Part shown: one piece after another, positions 17,573 through 26,262 of the stretch
How the letters are laid out: every line of letters begins with the position of its first letter
Numbering within the stretch: position 1 is the stretch's first letter
Source: CAXNKH01 sp049296795
GTDB lineage: Bacteria > Pseudomonadota > Gammaproteobacteria > Burkholderiales > Burkholderiaceae_C
NCBI GenBank assembly: GCA_049296795.1
Contig: JBAQTC010000011.1
Span: forward strand, 62,001-126,000
Reading direction: 5' to 3'
DNA: 64,000 nucleotides
The notes under the pieces: generated by a model
What the model saw: the letters and a program-made list of their open reading frames with translations, nothing else
Database searches by the model: none
Told to the model about the DNA's origin: nothing
Program-made: the position numbers and the translations under genes

Positions 17573-18769
17573 TCAGGAGGCCAGGATTCTCTGGGCCAAG
17601 CGCACCAAAGAGCGATCACTGCCTGGCGGCCCCATCAAGGATAAGCCCAATGGCGCGCCCAGCCTGGTGGCCATCGGCATACTCAGTTGCGGCAGGCCGC
17701 ACAAACCGGCAATACACAACATGCGGGTGGCCTTGTTTCGATAGTCCTCGAGTGCCTCGTCTGATTGCGAGATCAGTGGTGCGACATCGGGCATGGTCGG
17801 CACGAGCATCACACCATCGGGGCCCAAGACTGCCAGGATTTTTGCCCGAAACTGCTCTCGAAATGCTTGCGCACCGGCTACCTGTTCATCGGTAACGCTT
17901 TTGGACCAAGCAAAGCGCTGCGCCACACCGGGGCCCAGCGGTGGTTTGAAGCGCTCGATCAGCCCCCCATCGACTTGCCAGGCCTCTCGACTTTGTAGGT
18001 AACGAAAATTCCAGTACATAGCTTCAAAATCGAGCAGTCCCGCCGGCAGCACGGTAGGCTGACCCAGAATAGCCGCCACACGCGCCTGGGCTGGTGCCAG
18101 CGCTTGGGTCACCTCGGGTGCGAGCAGGTCCCATACGTCCTGCGGCCACCCTACTTTCGGCTGATGCGGCAAGGGGTTTTCGTCTTGGCCCAACAGAACA
18201 TCGGCAACCCGGGCAAAAGTGCCGATATCGCGCGTGAACCAGCCACAGCTGTCAAAACTGGGAGCAAGGTCCATGGCACCGACTAAGCTGACACGGCCAT
18301 GGCTCGGTCGCAATCCGAACAGACCACAGTGATTGGCCGGCGCTCGGACCGACCCCCCAGTGTCTGTGCCCAAGGCGAAGTCACACAATCCATTGGAAAC
18401 CGCAGAGGCCGAGCCCGATGAAGAACCACCCGAAATACGATCCGGCACAGCGCCGTTAACAGGCGATCCGAAATGGGCATTCTGCCCATTCATGGAAAAT
18501 GCAAATTCATCGGTCACGGTCTTACCAACAAACCGCGCGCCGGCTTGTAACAGCCGATCAACCGTTGCGGCGTTTCGGGACTTGATGCCCGACATCGCCA
18601 ACACGAAAGGCTGACCGCCACTGGTGGGGTAACCCGCCACGTCGAACAAATCCTTGGCGGCAAAATTCAAACCCGACAAAGGGCCGGTCGTTGCAGAAGG
18701 CACATCTGCGTTGGGATAAGGCATGAAAGCCTGCGCGGTGTCGTGAATGAACGGCATGGGTGAATCCAT
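17573..18769 (-). CDS. Amidase (amidase signature family)
   Basis: The 398-residue protein hydrolyses an amide bond by the Ser-cisSer-Lys mechanism. The lysine is in LNFAAKDLFDVAG (about residue 39). The signature serines lie in ISGGSSSGSASAV and GTDTGGSVRAPANHCG. It is shorter than GatA and has no partner GatB or GatC in the window, so it is a catabolic amidase rather than the tRNA amidotransferase. It stands 25 bases upstream of the carbamoyl hydrolase and 13 bases downstream of the ABC transporter genes, in one apparent operon. The substrate is unknown. Confidence 0.87.
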   Translation of the reverse strand: MDSPMPFIHDTAQAFMPYPNADVPSATTGPLSGLNFAAKDLFDVAGYPTSGGQPFVLAMSGIKSRNAATVDRLLQAGARFVGKTVTDEFAFSMNGQNAHFGSPVNGAVPDRISGGSSSGSASAVSNGLCDFALGTDTGGSVRAPANHCGLFGLRPSHGRVSLVGAMDLAPSFDSCGWFTRDIGTFARVADVLLGQDENPLPHQPKVGWPQDVWDLLAPEVTQALAPAQARVAAILGQPTVLPAGLLDFEAMYWNFRYLQSREAWQVDGGLIERFKPPLGPGVAQRFAWSKSVTDEQVAGAQAFREQFRAKILAVLGPDGVMLVPTMPDVAPLISQSDEALEDYRNKATRMLCIAGLCGLPQLSMPMATRLGAPLGLSLMGPPGSDRSLVRLAQRILAS

Positions 18770-18782
18770 CCTCTCTCTTGGT

Positions 18783-19766
18783 TTAAAAAATAGTTTGGTC
18801 GGTTCTAAAACAACGAGCCACGTGGTCTTGCGCCAGTGCCACTACCTCGGGCCGAGCCAGTCGGCAACTGTCAAGTACGAAACCACAACGTGGCGCGAAC
18901 ACGCAACCCTTAGGCAAATCGGTCATGTCAGGGGGTGCGCCACTGATGGTTTCGAGTCGCTTTCCATTAGACAGAACGCCATGTGCTCGGCTTTTCAATA
19001 GCGCCAATGTATAGGGATGACGCGGGGAACGAATCAGGGTTCGAACCGGGCCTTCTTCCACAATTTCTCCAGCATACATGACAGCGATTCGATCAGCCAC
19101 CTCGACGGCAGCACCGATGTCATGGGTTACAAAAATAACGGACAAACCCAATTCTCTTTGCAGTTCTCGCAACAACAACAAGATCTGGATTTGAACTGTT
19201 GCGTCGAGCGCTGTGGTCGGCTCGTCAGCCAATAACAACTGCGGCTTGCAGGCCAGCGCCAAGGCGATCATTGCTCGTTGCCGCATCCCCCCTGACAACT
19301 CATGCGGATAAGCCTTCAAACGGCGCTCCGGACTGGGGATGCGTACCTGCACCAACAAATCTAAAGCCCGTGCTTTTGCCGCCGCGCTTGAAATCGGTTC
19401 ATGCCTTTGTATCGCCTCAACGATTTGTTGTTCGATGGTATAGACCGGATCCATGGCCAACAAAGGTTCTTGAAAAATCATGGACGCTACCCGGCCTCGG
19501 TAGGCCTCGAGTTCGCTGGGCGAAAACCGCAGCACGTCTTGGCCATTGATCCCAATATGACCGGTCATCTGAACTTGCTTGGCTGAGTACAAGCGCAAGA
19601 TGGAACGCAGGGTCACACTCTTGCCCGAACCCGACTCGCCAATCAAGGCCACCACCTCACCGCGCTTGACACGCAAGTTCACGCCGTCAAGCGCCCGGAC
19701 TGATTTTTTCCGTCCCGTGAAGGTCACACTCAGGTTGCGAATATCGACAAAATCTGGTTCGGTCAT
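18783..19766 (-). CDS. Peptide/opine-type ABC transporter ATP-binding protein (DppD-like)
   Basis: This is one of two ATPases of a Dpp/Opp-type importer, about 327 residues from ATG 19766 (MTEPDFVDIRN). It has Walker A GESGSGKSV, signature LSGGMRQRAMIA, Walker B LLLADEPTTALD and the switch histidine (VTHDIG). The C-terminal CVFAPRC..VLDSCRL region is the oligopeptide-transporter-type cysteine extension. The start overlaps the stop of the upstream ATPase gene by four bases (ATGA). Confidence 0.92.
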   Translation of the reverse strand: MTEPDFVDIRNLSVTFTGRKKSVRALDGVNLRVKRGEVVALIGESGSGKSVTLRSILRLYSAKQVQMTGHIGINGQDVLRFSPSELEAYRGRVASMIFQEPLLAMDPVYTIEQQIVEAIQRHEPISSAAAKARALDLLVQVRIPSPERRLKAYPHELSGGMRQRAMIALALACKPQLLLADEPTTALDATVQIQILLLLRELQRELGLSVIFVTHDIGAAVEVADRIAVMYAGEIVEEGPVRTLIRSPRHPYTLALLKSRAHGVLSNGKRLETISGAPPDMTDLPKGCVFAPRCGFVLDSCRLARPEVVALAQDHVARCFRTDQTIF

Positions 19767-20794
19767 GCTGGGGCCTCGGTGTGGCCACTGCCTGGTTGGT
19801 ACATCAAACAAGCGACCTGACTGCCGCTATCCATCTTCCTCAAGTCAGGACTGTTCACCGAACATACGGCCTGCGCCTGCGCACAACGGGTATGAAAGCG
19901 ACAGCCTGAAGGTGGATTGATGGGGTTCGGTGGGTCACCGGATAAGGACGGGGTCTCCGTACGCAGGTCGGGGTCCATGGCTGGGATGGAGGCTAACAAA
20001 GCCCGGGTGTAGGGGTGTAGAGGGCGATCGAACAAGCTCTCGCTGTCAGCGATCTCCACCACTTGCCCCAGGTACATGACCATCACCCGATCTGACATAT
20101 GCCGCACAACGTGGAGATCATGGCTGATAAAGACGTAGGTGAGTCCCAAGGCCTCTTTCAAATCGAGCAACAAGTTCAAGACTTGCGCTTCCACTGATTT
20201 ATCCAGCGCCGACACGGCTTCATCCAAAATAACCAGCTTGGGTTGCAAGGCCAAAGCCCGGGCAATGTTGACGCGTTGTCGCTGTCCGCCAGAGAGTTCG
20301 TGCGGGTAACGCTCGGCAAAACGACGTGGCTCTAAGCCAACCTGCAACAGCAATTCGCGGGCACGCTCGATAGACTCGATCTTGGAAAGTCCATGTACCT
20401 GCGGGGAAAAAGCAATCGTATCTTCAATCGTCAGCCGTGGATTGAGTGACGCATAGCTGTCTTGAAACACCATCTGGGTTTGCCGTCGAAACGCCCGCAG
20501 CGTTAAATCACGACCGGCCACCGTGTGGCCTTCGAAAATCATCTCGCCATGATCGGCCGGGATCAATTGCATCAGCAGACGGGCCATGGTTGATTTGCCA
20601 CAACCGGACTCACCCACAACGCCCAGAGTTTCACCCTGCTCTATTGAAAAATCTAGGCCATCCACCGCGCGCACGACACCGCTACTGCGTCCCAAGAAGT
20701 CTTTCTTCAAGGGAAAGTGCTTCACCAAGCCGCTAATTTGTAGCAAGGGCTTGGTCACTTCTTTTAGGCCCCCACGATCGGGTGAAGTGCTCAT
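19763..20794 (-). CDS. Peptide/opine-type ABC transporter ATP-binding protein (DppF-like)
   Basis: This is the second ATPase of the importer, 343 residues. It has Walker A GESGCGKST, the Q-loop QDSYASLNPR, signature LSGGQRQRVNIA, Walker B LVILDEAVSALD and the switch histidine ISHDLH. The C-terminal oligopeptide-type extension (PPSGCRFHTRCAQAQAVC) is present. The gene lies one base after the DppC-like permease and overlaps the next ATPase gene, so all five transporter genes form one operon. Confidence 0.92.
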   Translation of the reverse strand: MSTSPDRGGLKEVTKPLLQISGLVKHFPLKKDFLGRSSGVVRAVDGLDFSIEQGETLGVVGESGCGKSTMARLLMQLIPADHGEMIFEGHTVAGRDLTLRAFRRQTQMVFQDSYASLNPRLTIEDTIAFSPQVHGLSKIESIERARELLLQVGLEPRRFAERYPHELSGGQRQRVNIARALALQPKLVILDEAVSALDKSVEAQVLNLLLDLKEALGLTYVFISHDLHVVRHMSDRVMVMYLGQVVEIADSESLFDRPLHPYTRALLASIPAMDPDLRTETPSLSGDPPNPINPPSGCRFHTRCAQAQAVCSVNSPDLRKMDSGSQVACLMYQPGSGHTEAPA

Positions 20795-20795
20795 G

Positions 20796-21689
20796 CTAAT
20801 TCTTTACTTCCATGGCGTTACGAAAACCGTCCGAAAAGAGATTGAACGTGATGGAAGTGATAAAAATCATCAGCCCGGGTAGTGCAGCCACCCACGGTTG
20901 CACATAGATCGCCGTGCTCAAGGTATTAAGCATCAGCCCCCACTCAGGTTCTGGCGGTTTGACGCCCAGCCCTAAAAAACTCAGCCCCGAAGCCAAAATC
21001 ATGGATACCGAGATCAGGCTGGTGGCATAGACAAAAATCGGGCCCAGTACATTGGCCAACACATGGACCCTGATAATGGTGAAAGCGTTAGCGCCCGAGG
21101 CACGCGCTGCATCGACAAAATCACGGCTCCTAATTTGAGTGGTCACACTTTCGGCAACGCGCGCAATCGGCGGAATGAAAACCACCGTCAGCGAGATCAA
21201 TGAATTGGTGATTCCAGCACCCAAGGCACCGGACAAGGCGATCGCCAGCAAGACCGAAGGGAAGGCATAAAAAACATCTATTGTCCGCATCAAAATCGCG
21301 TTAAGGGCACCGCCGTAGTACCCCCCAACGATGCCAATAAAGGATCCGACAAAAAAGGCGAAAGCCACTGGCGTAATGCCGATAAACAAGGACAGCCGGG
21401 TCCCCACCATCAGGCGCGACAGCATGTCGCGCCCCAACTCGTCCGTGCCCAAGAGATGGCCCTCAAAACCAATCGGCTTGAGTCGCTTCAACATGGAAGC
21501 GGCGTAGGGGTCAGCGGGCGCCAGCCAGGGGCCGAACAACACCAAGATAAATAAGAAGAGAATCACCACCGCCGCGCCAACGGCCAAGCGGTCTTGCAGA
21601 AATCGTTGCCACACGGTGGCCCAATAACCTGCTGAACGCTCAACTGCGGAGAGAGAAATTTTTTTACTGTTCACAAACACTTGAGACAT
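20796..21689 (-). CDS. Peptide/opine-type ABC transporter permease (DppC-like)
   Basis: This is an inner-membrane permease of about 297 residues with the N-terminal OppC_N-type helix (AVGAAVVILFLFILVLFGPW), the LGTDELGRDMLSRL segment, and the EAA loop (DAARASGANAFTIIRVHVLAN) that contacts the ATPases. An ATG at 21689 with AGGA six bases upstream is preferred over the TTG at 21713, although the latter overlaps the stop of the upstream permease gene. Confidence 0.91.
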   Translation of the reverse strand: MSQVFVNSKKISLSAVERSAGYWATVWQRFLQDRLAVGAAVVILFLFILVLFGPWLAPADPYAASMLKRLKPIGFEGHLLGTDELGRDMLSRLMVGTRLSLFIGITPVAFAFFVGSFIGIVGGYYGGALNAILMRTIDVFYAFPSVLLAIALSGALGAGITNSLISLTVVFIPPIARVAESVTTQIRSRDFVDAARASGANAFTIIRVHVLANVLGPIFVYATSLISVSMILASGLSFLGLGVKPPEPEWGLMLNTLSTAIYVQPWVAALPGLMIFITSITFNLFSDGFRNAMEVKN

Positions 21690-21709
21690 GGGAATCCTGA
21701 GCCCTGATT

Positions 21710-22663
21710 TCAACTCCGCGCGATCCGTGGATCTAGCAGTGTCTGAACCACATCAACGATCAAATTGAGGGCCACAAAAAACATCGCTAACACCAAGATC
21801 GTGCCTTGTAACAAAGGTAAATCACGCTGAAAAATCGCGCTGTTGAGCAACAATCCGGCCCCCGGCCAAGAAAACACCTTCTCTATCAGAATCGAGCCCC
21901 CCAACAAATAGCCCAGTTGCAAGCCCATCACGGCCAAGGCGGTGGGTGCCGAATTTTTAACCACATGGAGAAAAATTCCGACATCGGTCAATCCTTTGGC
22001 ACGTAATCCCACCACAAATTCCTGCGCCAGGATGTCCGCCACCAAGGCCCGAACCGTACGCGAAATAATGCCCATCGGAATCACACTCATGGTGATGGCG
22101 GGCAACACCAAATACTGCATGTGCGCCCAATTCCAAAGCCAGTCCGACGACCCACCCGGCCCGGCCCCACCCGGTGGGAACCACATCAAAGAAGATGAAA
22201 AAATAATGACAAAGACCATGCCCAACCAATAGTGCGGGACGCTCACCCCCAACACGGCGGTCAGCGATGCCGCTTTATCAAGCCAGGAGTGTTGGAAATA
22301 ACCCGCAACAAACCCAAAAAAACAACCGAACACGAAACCGATCAAGGTCGCGAACAGCGCCAGTTTGAGCGTATTAGCTACGGCCTTGAATACTTCCTGT
22401 ACCACCGGTCGTCCGGTCGCAATAGAAGAGCCCAAGTCACCCTGGATGGCACGCACAACCCAAGAAAAAAATTGTTCTGGGTAGGAACGGTCAAAACCAT
22501 ACAAGGCGCGCAGCTGTTGTTGCAATTGCTCCGAGGCATCCGGCGGCAAGATCGACACCAGCGGGTCACCTGGCGCGAGATGGACCAAAGAGAAACAAAC
22601 CAAGGCCACACCCAACATGATGGGCAAGGTATAAATCAAACGACGAAGCAGAAAACCAAACAT
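21710..22663 (-). CDS. Peptide/opine-type ABC transporter permease (DppB-like)
   Basis: This is an inner-membrane permease of about 317 residues starting MFGFLLRRLIYTLPIMLGVA. It has the characteristic FSLVHLAPGDP after the first helix, several further helices, and an EAA loop (LRAKGLTDVGIFLHVVKNS). The frame extends upstream to 22768 across a hairpin and a G-tract into the binding-protein gene; that part is not homologous and was left out. It pairs with the DppC-like permease. Confidence 0.91.
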   Translation of the reverse strand: MFGFLLRRLIYTLPIMLGVALVCFSLVHLAPGDPLVSILPPDASEQLQQQLRALYGFDRSYPEQFFSWVVRAIQGDLGSSIATGRPVVQEVFKAVANTLKLALFATLIGFVFGCFFGFVAGYFQHSWLDKAASLTAVLGVSVPHYWLGMVFVIIFSSSLMWFPPGGAGPGGSSDWLWNWAHMQYLVLPAITMSVIPMGIISRTVRALVADILAQEFVVGLRAKGLTDVGIFLHVVKNSAPTALAVMGLQLGYLLGGSILIEKVFSWPGAGLLLNSAIFQRDLPLLQGTILVLAMFFVALNLIVDVVQTLLDPRIARS

Positions 22664-22688
22664 GGGGGATTTCAATAACCAAGATGAA

Positions 22689-22728
22689 CTGACGGGGCCG
22701 ATTGCAGCCCCGTCAGCGGGGGGGGGGG
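22689..22728 (-). terminator. Intercistronic hairpin beside an 11-G tract
   Basis: A perfect 10-bp stem, CTGACGGGGC with GCCCCGTCAG, encloses an 8-nt loop (22689-22716). A run of 11 G follows at 22718-22728 on the plus strand. On the coding (minus) strand the order is binding-protein stop (22732), C11, hairpin, then dppB-like start (22663). There is no T-run after the stem, so it is not a full intrinsic terminator. Such hairpins often protect the upstream mRNA and lower expression of the permease relative to the binding protein. The G-tract may also be a sequencing or slippage hot spot. Confidence 0.6.
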
Positions 22729-22731
22729 ACG

Positions 22732-24408
22732 TCAGTCGACGCTCATGGGCGCAATATCGATAAACCAACTCCGTGGTTGCACCACACCCTTAACCCGGGT
22801 ACTCATGGCCCGCGGTCCGACGTCATGCGCGATCCAGATAAAGGGGGCCTCCTCCACAATCCTGGCATGTAATTTGGCCAACTCCGCATCCCGCGTCTTA
22901 TCTTCAAAACTGGTTCTGGCATTTGAGATCAGTTTGTCAAACTCATCGTTGCCAAAGTAACCCCAGTTATTAGAGACCGGTGGAAAAGCTTTGGTGCTGG
23001 TGAAACGCACCATCGCAAAAAACGGATCCATTGCAGCAAAACTCACATTGGTGGCACTTGCGCCATTGGCCGAAGGATCCTTCGCCCCTTTACGCCAGTT
23101 GGTAAACAAGGTATTCCACTCGATCACGTCAAATTGAATGTCAATGTGACATTGTTTGAGCGACTGCTGAACAAATTCATTCATCGGCAGCGGCTGCATT
23201 TGCCCCGAACCCGAAGCCGAAATCTGCACCTTGGCTTTGAGTGGTTTGGCTGCAGAAAAACCGGCTTCAGCCATCAATTTACGAGACGCTGCGACATCGT
23301 ATTTGATATCGAATTTTGGGTTACCCCACCAAGGATGTCCCGGCGGAACAGTGCCCTTGGGGATTGCCATCATGCCGCCGAGCAGGGTTTTGAGACCTTC
23401 CCGATCAACACATAAATTGGCCGCTTGACGGACCCGCTTGTCGAGCCAGGGCGAGCCTTCAGCAAACGACAACTGCCACGGCCAGACGTGGGGCTGAGCA
23501 TTGCTGTAAATTTTAAAACCTCGTTGCGTGATTTGCGGAACCGCATCGGGCGCAGGAGCCTCAATCCAATCGACTTGGCCCGACAACAGCGCCGCCGTTC
23601 TGGCATTGGCTTCCGGCATAGGAATCAACACCACCCGATCCAATTTAGTCGTGCGTTTGGGATCCCAGTAGCTCTTGTTGGCCACCAGTTCTAGCCGCTC
23701 ACGGGGTACAAACCTGGCCATTTTGAAAGGCCCACTGCCAGAAGCATCGGCTGCGAATGCCACCCAGGCTTGCTTGGCACGCTCAGCGGGATCACTCACA
23801 CCGACCGGAACGGCTTTTAATTTGGCATCCCAATGGGCCGGTGAGGCCATGAACAAGTTGGTCAGATTGACGGGCAGAAAAGCATCCGGCTCACTGGTAG
23901 TCAACTCGACCGTCATATTGTCAATTTTGCGCGCGCTGCGCAAGGTCGGCATGCGTGAAGCCGTGACGCCGACCTGACTCGCATCAAAATGCCCAGCTTC
24001 TTTGTCAAGGACTTTGCGCACATTCCAAACTACGGCGTCCGCATTGAAGTCCGATCCGTCGTGAAACTTCACCCCGGGGCGCAATTTGAACACCCATTTT
24101 GTGCGGTCCTTGGCGTCGGCAGTCCAAGACAAGGCCACGCCAGGGATCACGACACTGGCCGCATCGGACTTGGATAAATCCCAATAAGTCAGGGAGTCAT
24201 ACATCGGAATCCCAGTGAACCGGTTGCCTTCAAAACCTTGGTCCGGTTGGCCTAGCGTACGGGGGATGTCTGCGGCAGTCATGGCTATCCGAAGCACCTT
24301 CTCTTGCGCACCTGCGGTAGGTGACAGAGCAAGCGCTAGCAGGCCAGCCAGCAAGGCCCCGCTCAAGCATTTCGAGTGGCAGCGCGGAATGGATTGTTTA
24401 GGTTTCAT
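22732..24408 (-). CDS. Peptide/opine-type ABC transporter substrate-binding protein
   Basis: This is a periplasmic binding protein of the SBP_bac_5 (DppA/OppA) family, about 558 residues. The signal peptide is CLSGALLAGLLALALSPTAGAQ. Family features include YDSLTYWDLSKSDAASVVIPGVALSW near the N-terminus, KWVFKLRPGVKFHDGSDFNADAVVWN and a C-terminal APFIWIAHD segment. ATG 24408 has GGAG upstream. It is the first gene of the transporter operon, after a 166-bp spacer with the racemase gene upstream. The ligand is unknown; the downstream amidase and carbamoylase suggest an amide- or ureido-containing nutrient. Confidence 0.92.
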   Translation of the reverse strand: MKPKQSIPRCHSKCLSGALLAGLLALALSPTAGAQEKVLRIAMTAADIPRTLGQPDQGFEGNRFTGIPMYDSLTYWDLSKSDAASVVIPGVALSWTADAKDRTKWVFKLRPGVKFHDGSDFNADAVVWNVRKVLDKEAGHFDASQVGVTASRMPTLRSARKIDNMTVELTTSEPDAFLPVNLTNLFMASPAHWDAKLKAVPVGVSDPAERAKQAWVAFAADASGSGPFKMARFVPRERLELVANKSYWDPKRTTKLDRVVLIPMPEANARTAALLSGQVDWIEAPAPDAVPQITQRGFKIYSNAQPHVWPWQLSFAEGSPWLDKRVRQAANLCVDREGLKTLLGGMMAIPKGTVPPGHPWWGNPKFDIKYDVAASRKLMAEAGFSAAKPLKAKVQISASGSGQMQPLPMNEFVQQSLKQCHIDIQFDVIEWNTLFTNWRKGAKDPSANGASATNVSFAAMDPFFAMVRFTSTKAFPPVSNNWGYFGNDEFDKLISNARTSFEDKTRDAELAKLHARIVEEAPFIWIAHDVGPRAMSTRVKGVVQPRSWFIDIAPMSVD

Positions 24409-24574
24409 TGTCACTCCAGTGAGATTTAAAAAAGCAAAAGGACGCCTAGCCCAAGTACTCAAGTTCTACGCAAATCCTATGCCAATTTTAGAATCTGAAT
24501 TCACTCCCATGAACTAGGGTATTCCATTGCTTTCACCTTGCTTGCCTAATTTAGCAAGCACCAATTTGGCTCTG

Positions 24575-25315
24575 CTAAAGATTTTTGGACTGATTTGGTG
24601 CATATGCCTTGGGTAGCGGTGATGCGTAGGCGCCGACCTTGGAGGTCGTGAGCCCCAAGCCTACGACGGCCTCCGCCAGACGCACGGCTGCGGCAACTCC
24701 GTCGATGACGGGAATGCCTGCGGTACGCGTCAGCTCGGCGGCGAAGTCTGCCATGCCCGCGCATCCGAGCACGATCGCCTCGGCGCGGTCTTCCTCCTTC
24801 GCTTTGTGGATTTCCAGCTCGATCCTGCGGCGCGCGTCGCTCGCAGGATTTTCAAGTTCCAGTACCGCGATGTCCGTCGCGCGAACACGTGCGCATCGTC
24901 GGTCGAGCCCGTATTTCATGAGGTTGGTCTCGATTGCCGCAATCGAACGTGACAGTGTCGTCACCACCGAAAATCGATGCGCGATGAGGCTTGCGACATG
25001 GAACGCAGCCTCGCCGATGCCGATGACTGGCGCGCGGGCAAGCGACCGCGCAGCCTCGAGTCCGGTGTCGTCGAAACAGGCGATCACATAAGCATCCACT
25101 TTGGCATCGAACCCGGCCGCTTCGCCTTTCGCGATCTCGGCGAGCAAGCCGGGAACGGACAGCGCCTCGTCGTAATAGCCCTCGATGGATGCCGGCCCCA
25201 TGTCGGGATTGACGGCGGTCACGAACGTGCCTGCGGATGCCGCCGCCTGCGCGGCGAGACCGATGCGCCGAGTCATCGACGCCGTGGTGTTTGGGTTAAT
25301 GATGAGGAGGCGCAT
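24575..25315 (-). CDS. Asp/Glu/hydantoin racemase family protein
   Basis: This is a cofactor-independent racemase of about 246 residues. The two catalytic cysteines are placed as in hydantoin and aspartate racemases: C80 in YVIACFDDTGL and C185 in IVLGCAGMAD. The N-terminal LLIINPNTTASMT is typical of hydantoin racemases. By eye its GC content and codon use (many GCG, CGC, GTC) are clearly higher than the neighbouring genes, which suggests separate acquisition. It lies eight bases downstream of the Bug receptor gene. Racemisation of a hydantoin or carbamoyl compound would fit the downstream carbamoyl hydrolase, but no hydantoinase gene is in the window. Confidence 0.87.
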   Translation of the reverse strand: MRLLIINPNTTASMTRRIGLAAQAAASAGTFVTAVNPDMGPASIEGYYDEALSVPGLLAEIAKGEAAGFDAKVDAYVIACFDDTGLEAARSLARAPVIGIGEAAFHVASLIAHRFSVVTTLSRSIAAIETNLMKYGLDRRCARVRATDIAVLELENPASDARRRIELEIHKAKEEDRAEAIVLGCAGMADFAAELTRTAGIPVIDGVAAAVRLAEAVVGLGLTTSKVGAYASPLPKAYAPNQSKNL

Positions 25316-25323
25316 CAAACGCC

Positions 25324-26262
25324 CTATTCAATCTTGATGCCCTGATCCTTGATGAGCTTGGCCCACTTGGCTTGGTCTTCGCGGATGAACTGGGTGAACG
25401 CTTCAGGACTGTTCGCAGCAGGTTCACTGCCCAGGGCTAGCATTTTTTCCCTCACTTCGCGTAGCGTCATAACCTGGTTGATATCGGCCGAAAGCTTGGC
25501 CACCAGCTGCTTGGGGGTTGCCGCCGGTGCCAACAAGCCAAACCAGCCAACAGCGGCGTAACCAGGAACACCGGACTCATGGACCGTGGGCAAACCCGGT
25601 AAGGTTTTGCTGCGGCTGGCACTCGTCACCGCCAACGCGCGTACCCGTCCAGCCTGAACTTGGGGCATGACAGTCTGCGCCGGGGCGAACATCAAATTGA
25701 CTTGGCCGCCCACCAAGTCCGTCAAGGCCTGCCCGGTTCCTTTGTACGGGACGTGTAACAAGTCCACGCCAGCCATGACCTTGAACAACTCGGCCGCAAG
25801 ATGCGAGGCCGCGCCGGTACCGGAAGAACCAAAACTGAGCTTGCCCGGGTTGGCCTTGGCCAAAGCAATCAAATCGGCAATGCTGTTCGCGCCCAGTTTG
25901 GGATGCGCCGTGACAACATAGGCCGATGCCGTCACCAACGTGACTGGCGAAAAATTGACTACATTTTTTTCGGTCATGACGGCAGTTGACGCCATCAACA
26001 GGGTGTGGCCGTCGGGCGCTGACTGTGCCACCAGATTGGCGCCGATATGACCGCTGGCCCCGGGCTTGTATTCGATGATGACTTGCTGGCCCCACAGCGC
26101 AGAAAGTGGCGGCGTCAGGATTCTGGCCAAGGTGTCGGCGCCACCAGCCGGTGGGAACGGCACGATGATGCGTACCAGCTTGTTCGGGAAGTCCTGCGCC
26201 GCTGCCGCAACGCTCACAAGGCAAGCCAGTAGCAGCAGCCAGCGGTGCAACAACGTTTTCAT
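25324..26262 (-). CDS. Bug-family tripartite tricarboxylate transporter receptor
   Basis: This is a periplasmic receptor of about 312 residues. The signal peptide MKTLLHRWLLLLACLVSVAAAAQ is followed by DFPNKLVRIIVPFPPAGGAD, and the SAPDGHTLLMAS and VPYKGTGQALTDLVGGQ segments are typical of the family. ATG 26262 overlaps the stop of the upstream FAH-family gene (ATGA), so the two are translationally coupled. No membrane subunits are adjacent. Confidence 0.92.
   Translation of the reverse strand: MKTLLHRWLLLLACLVSVAAAAQDFPNKLVRIIVPFPPAGGADTLARILTPPLSALWGQQVIIEYKPGASGHIGANLVAQSAPDGHTLLMASTAVMTEKNVVNFSPVTLVTASAYVVTAHPKLGANSIADLIALAKANPGKLSFGSSGTGAASHLAAELFKVMAGVDLLHVPYKGTGQALTDLVGGQVNLMFAPAQTVMPQVQAGRVRALAVTSASRSKTLPGLPTVHESGVPGYAAVGWFGLLAPAATPKQLVAKLSADINQVMTLREVREKMLALGSEPAANSPEAFTQFIREDQAKWAKLIKDQGIKIE

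Noticed and set aside
24530..24560. Hairpin GCTTGC/GCAAGC downstream of the racemase gene as a terminator
   Set aside because: It is a six-base stem without a following T-tract on the minus strand.
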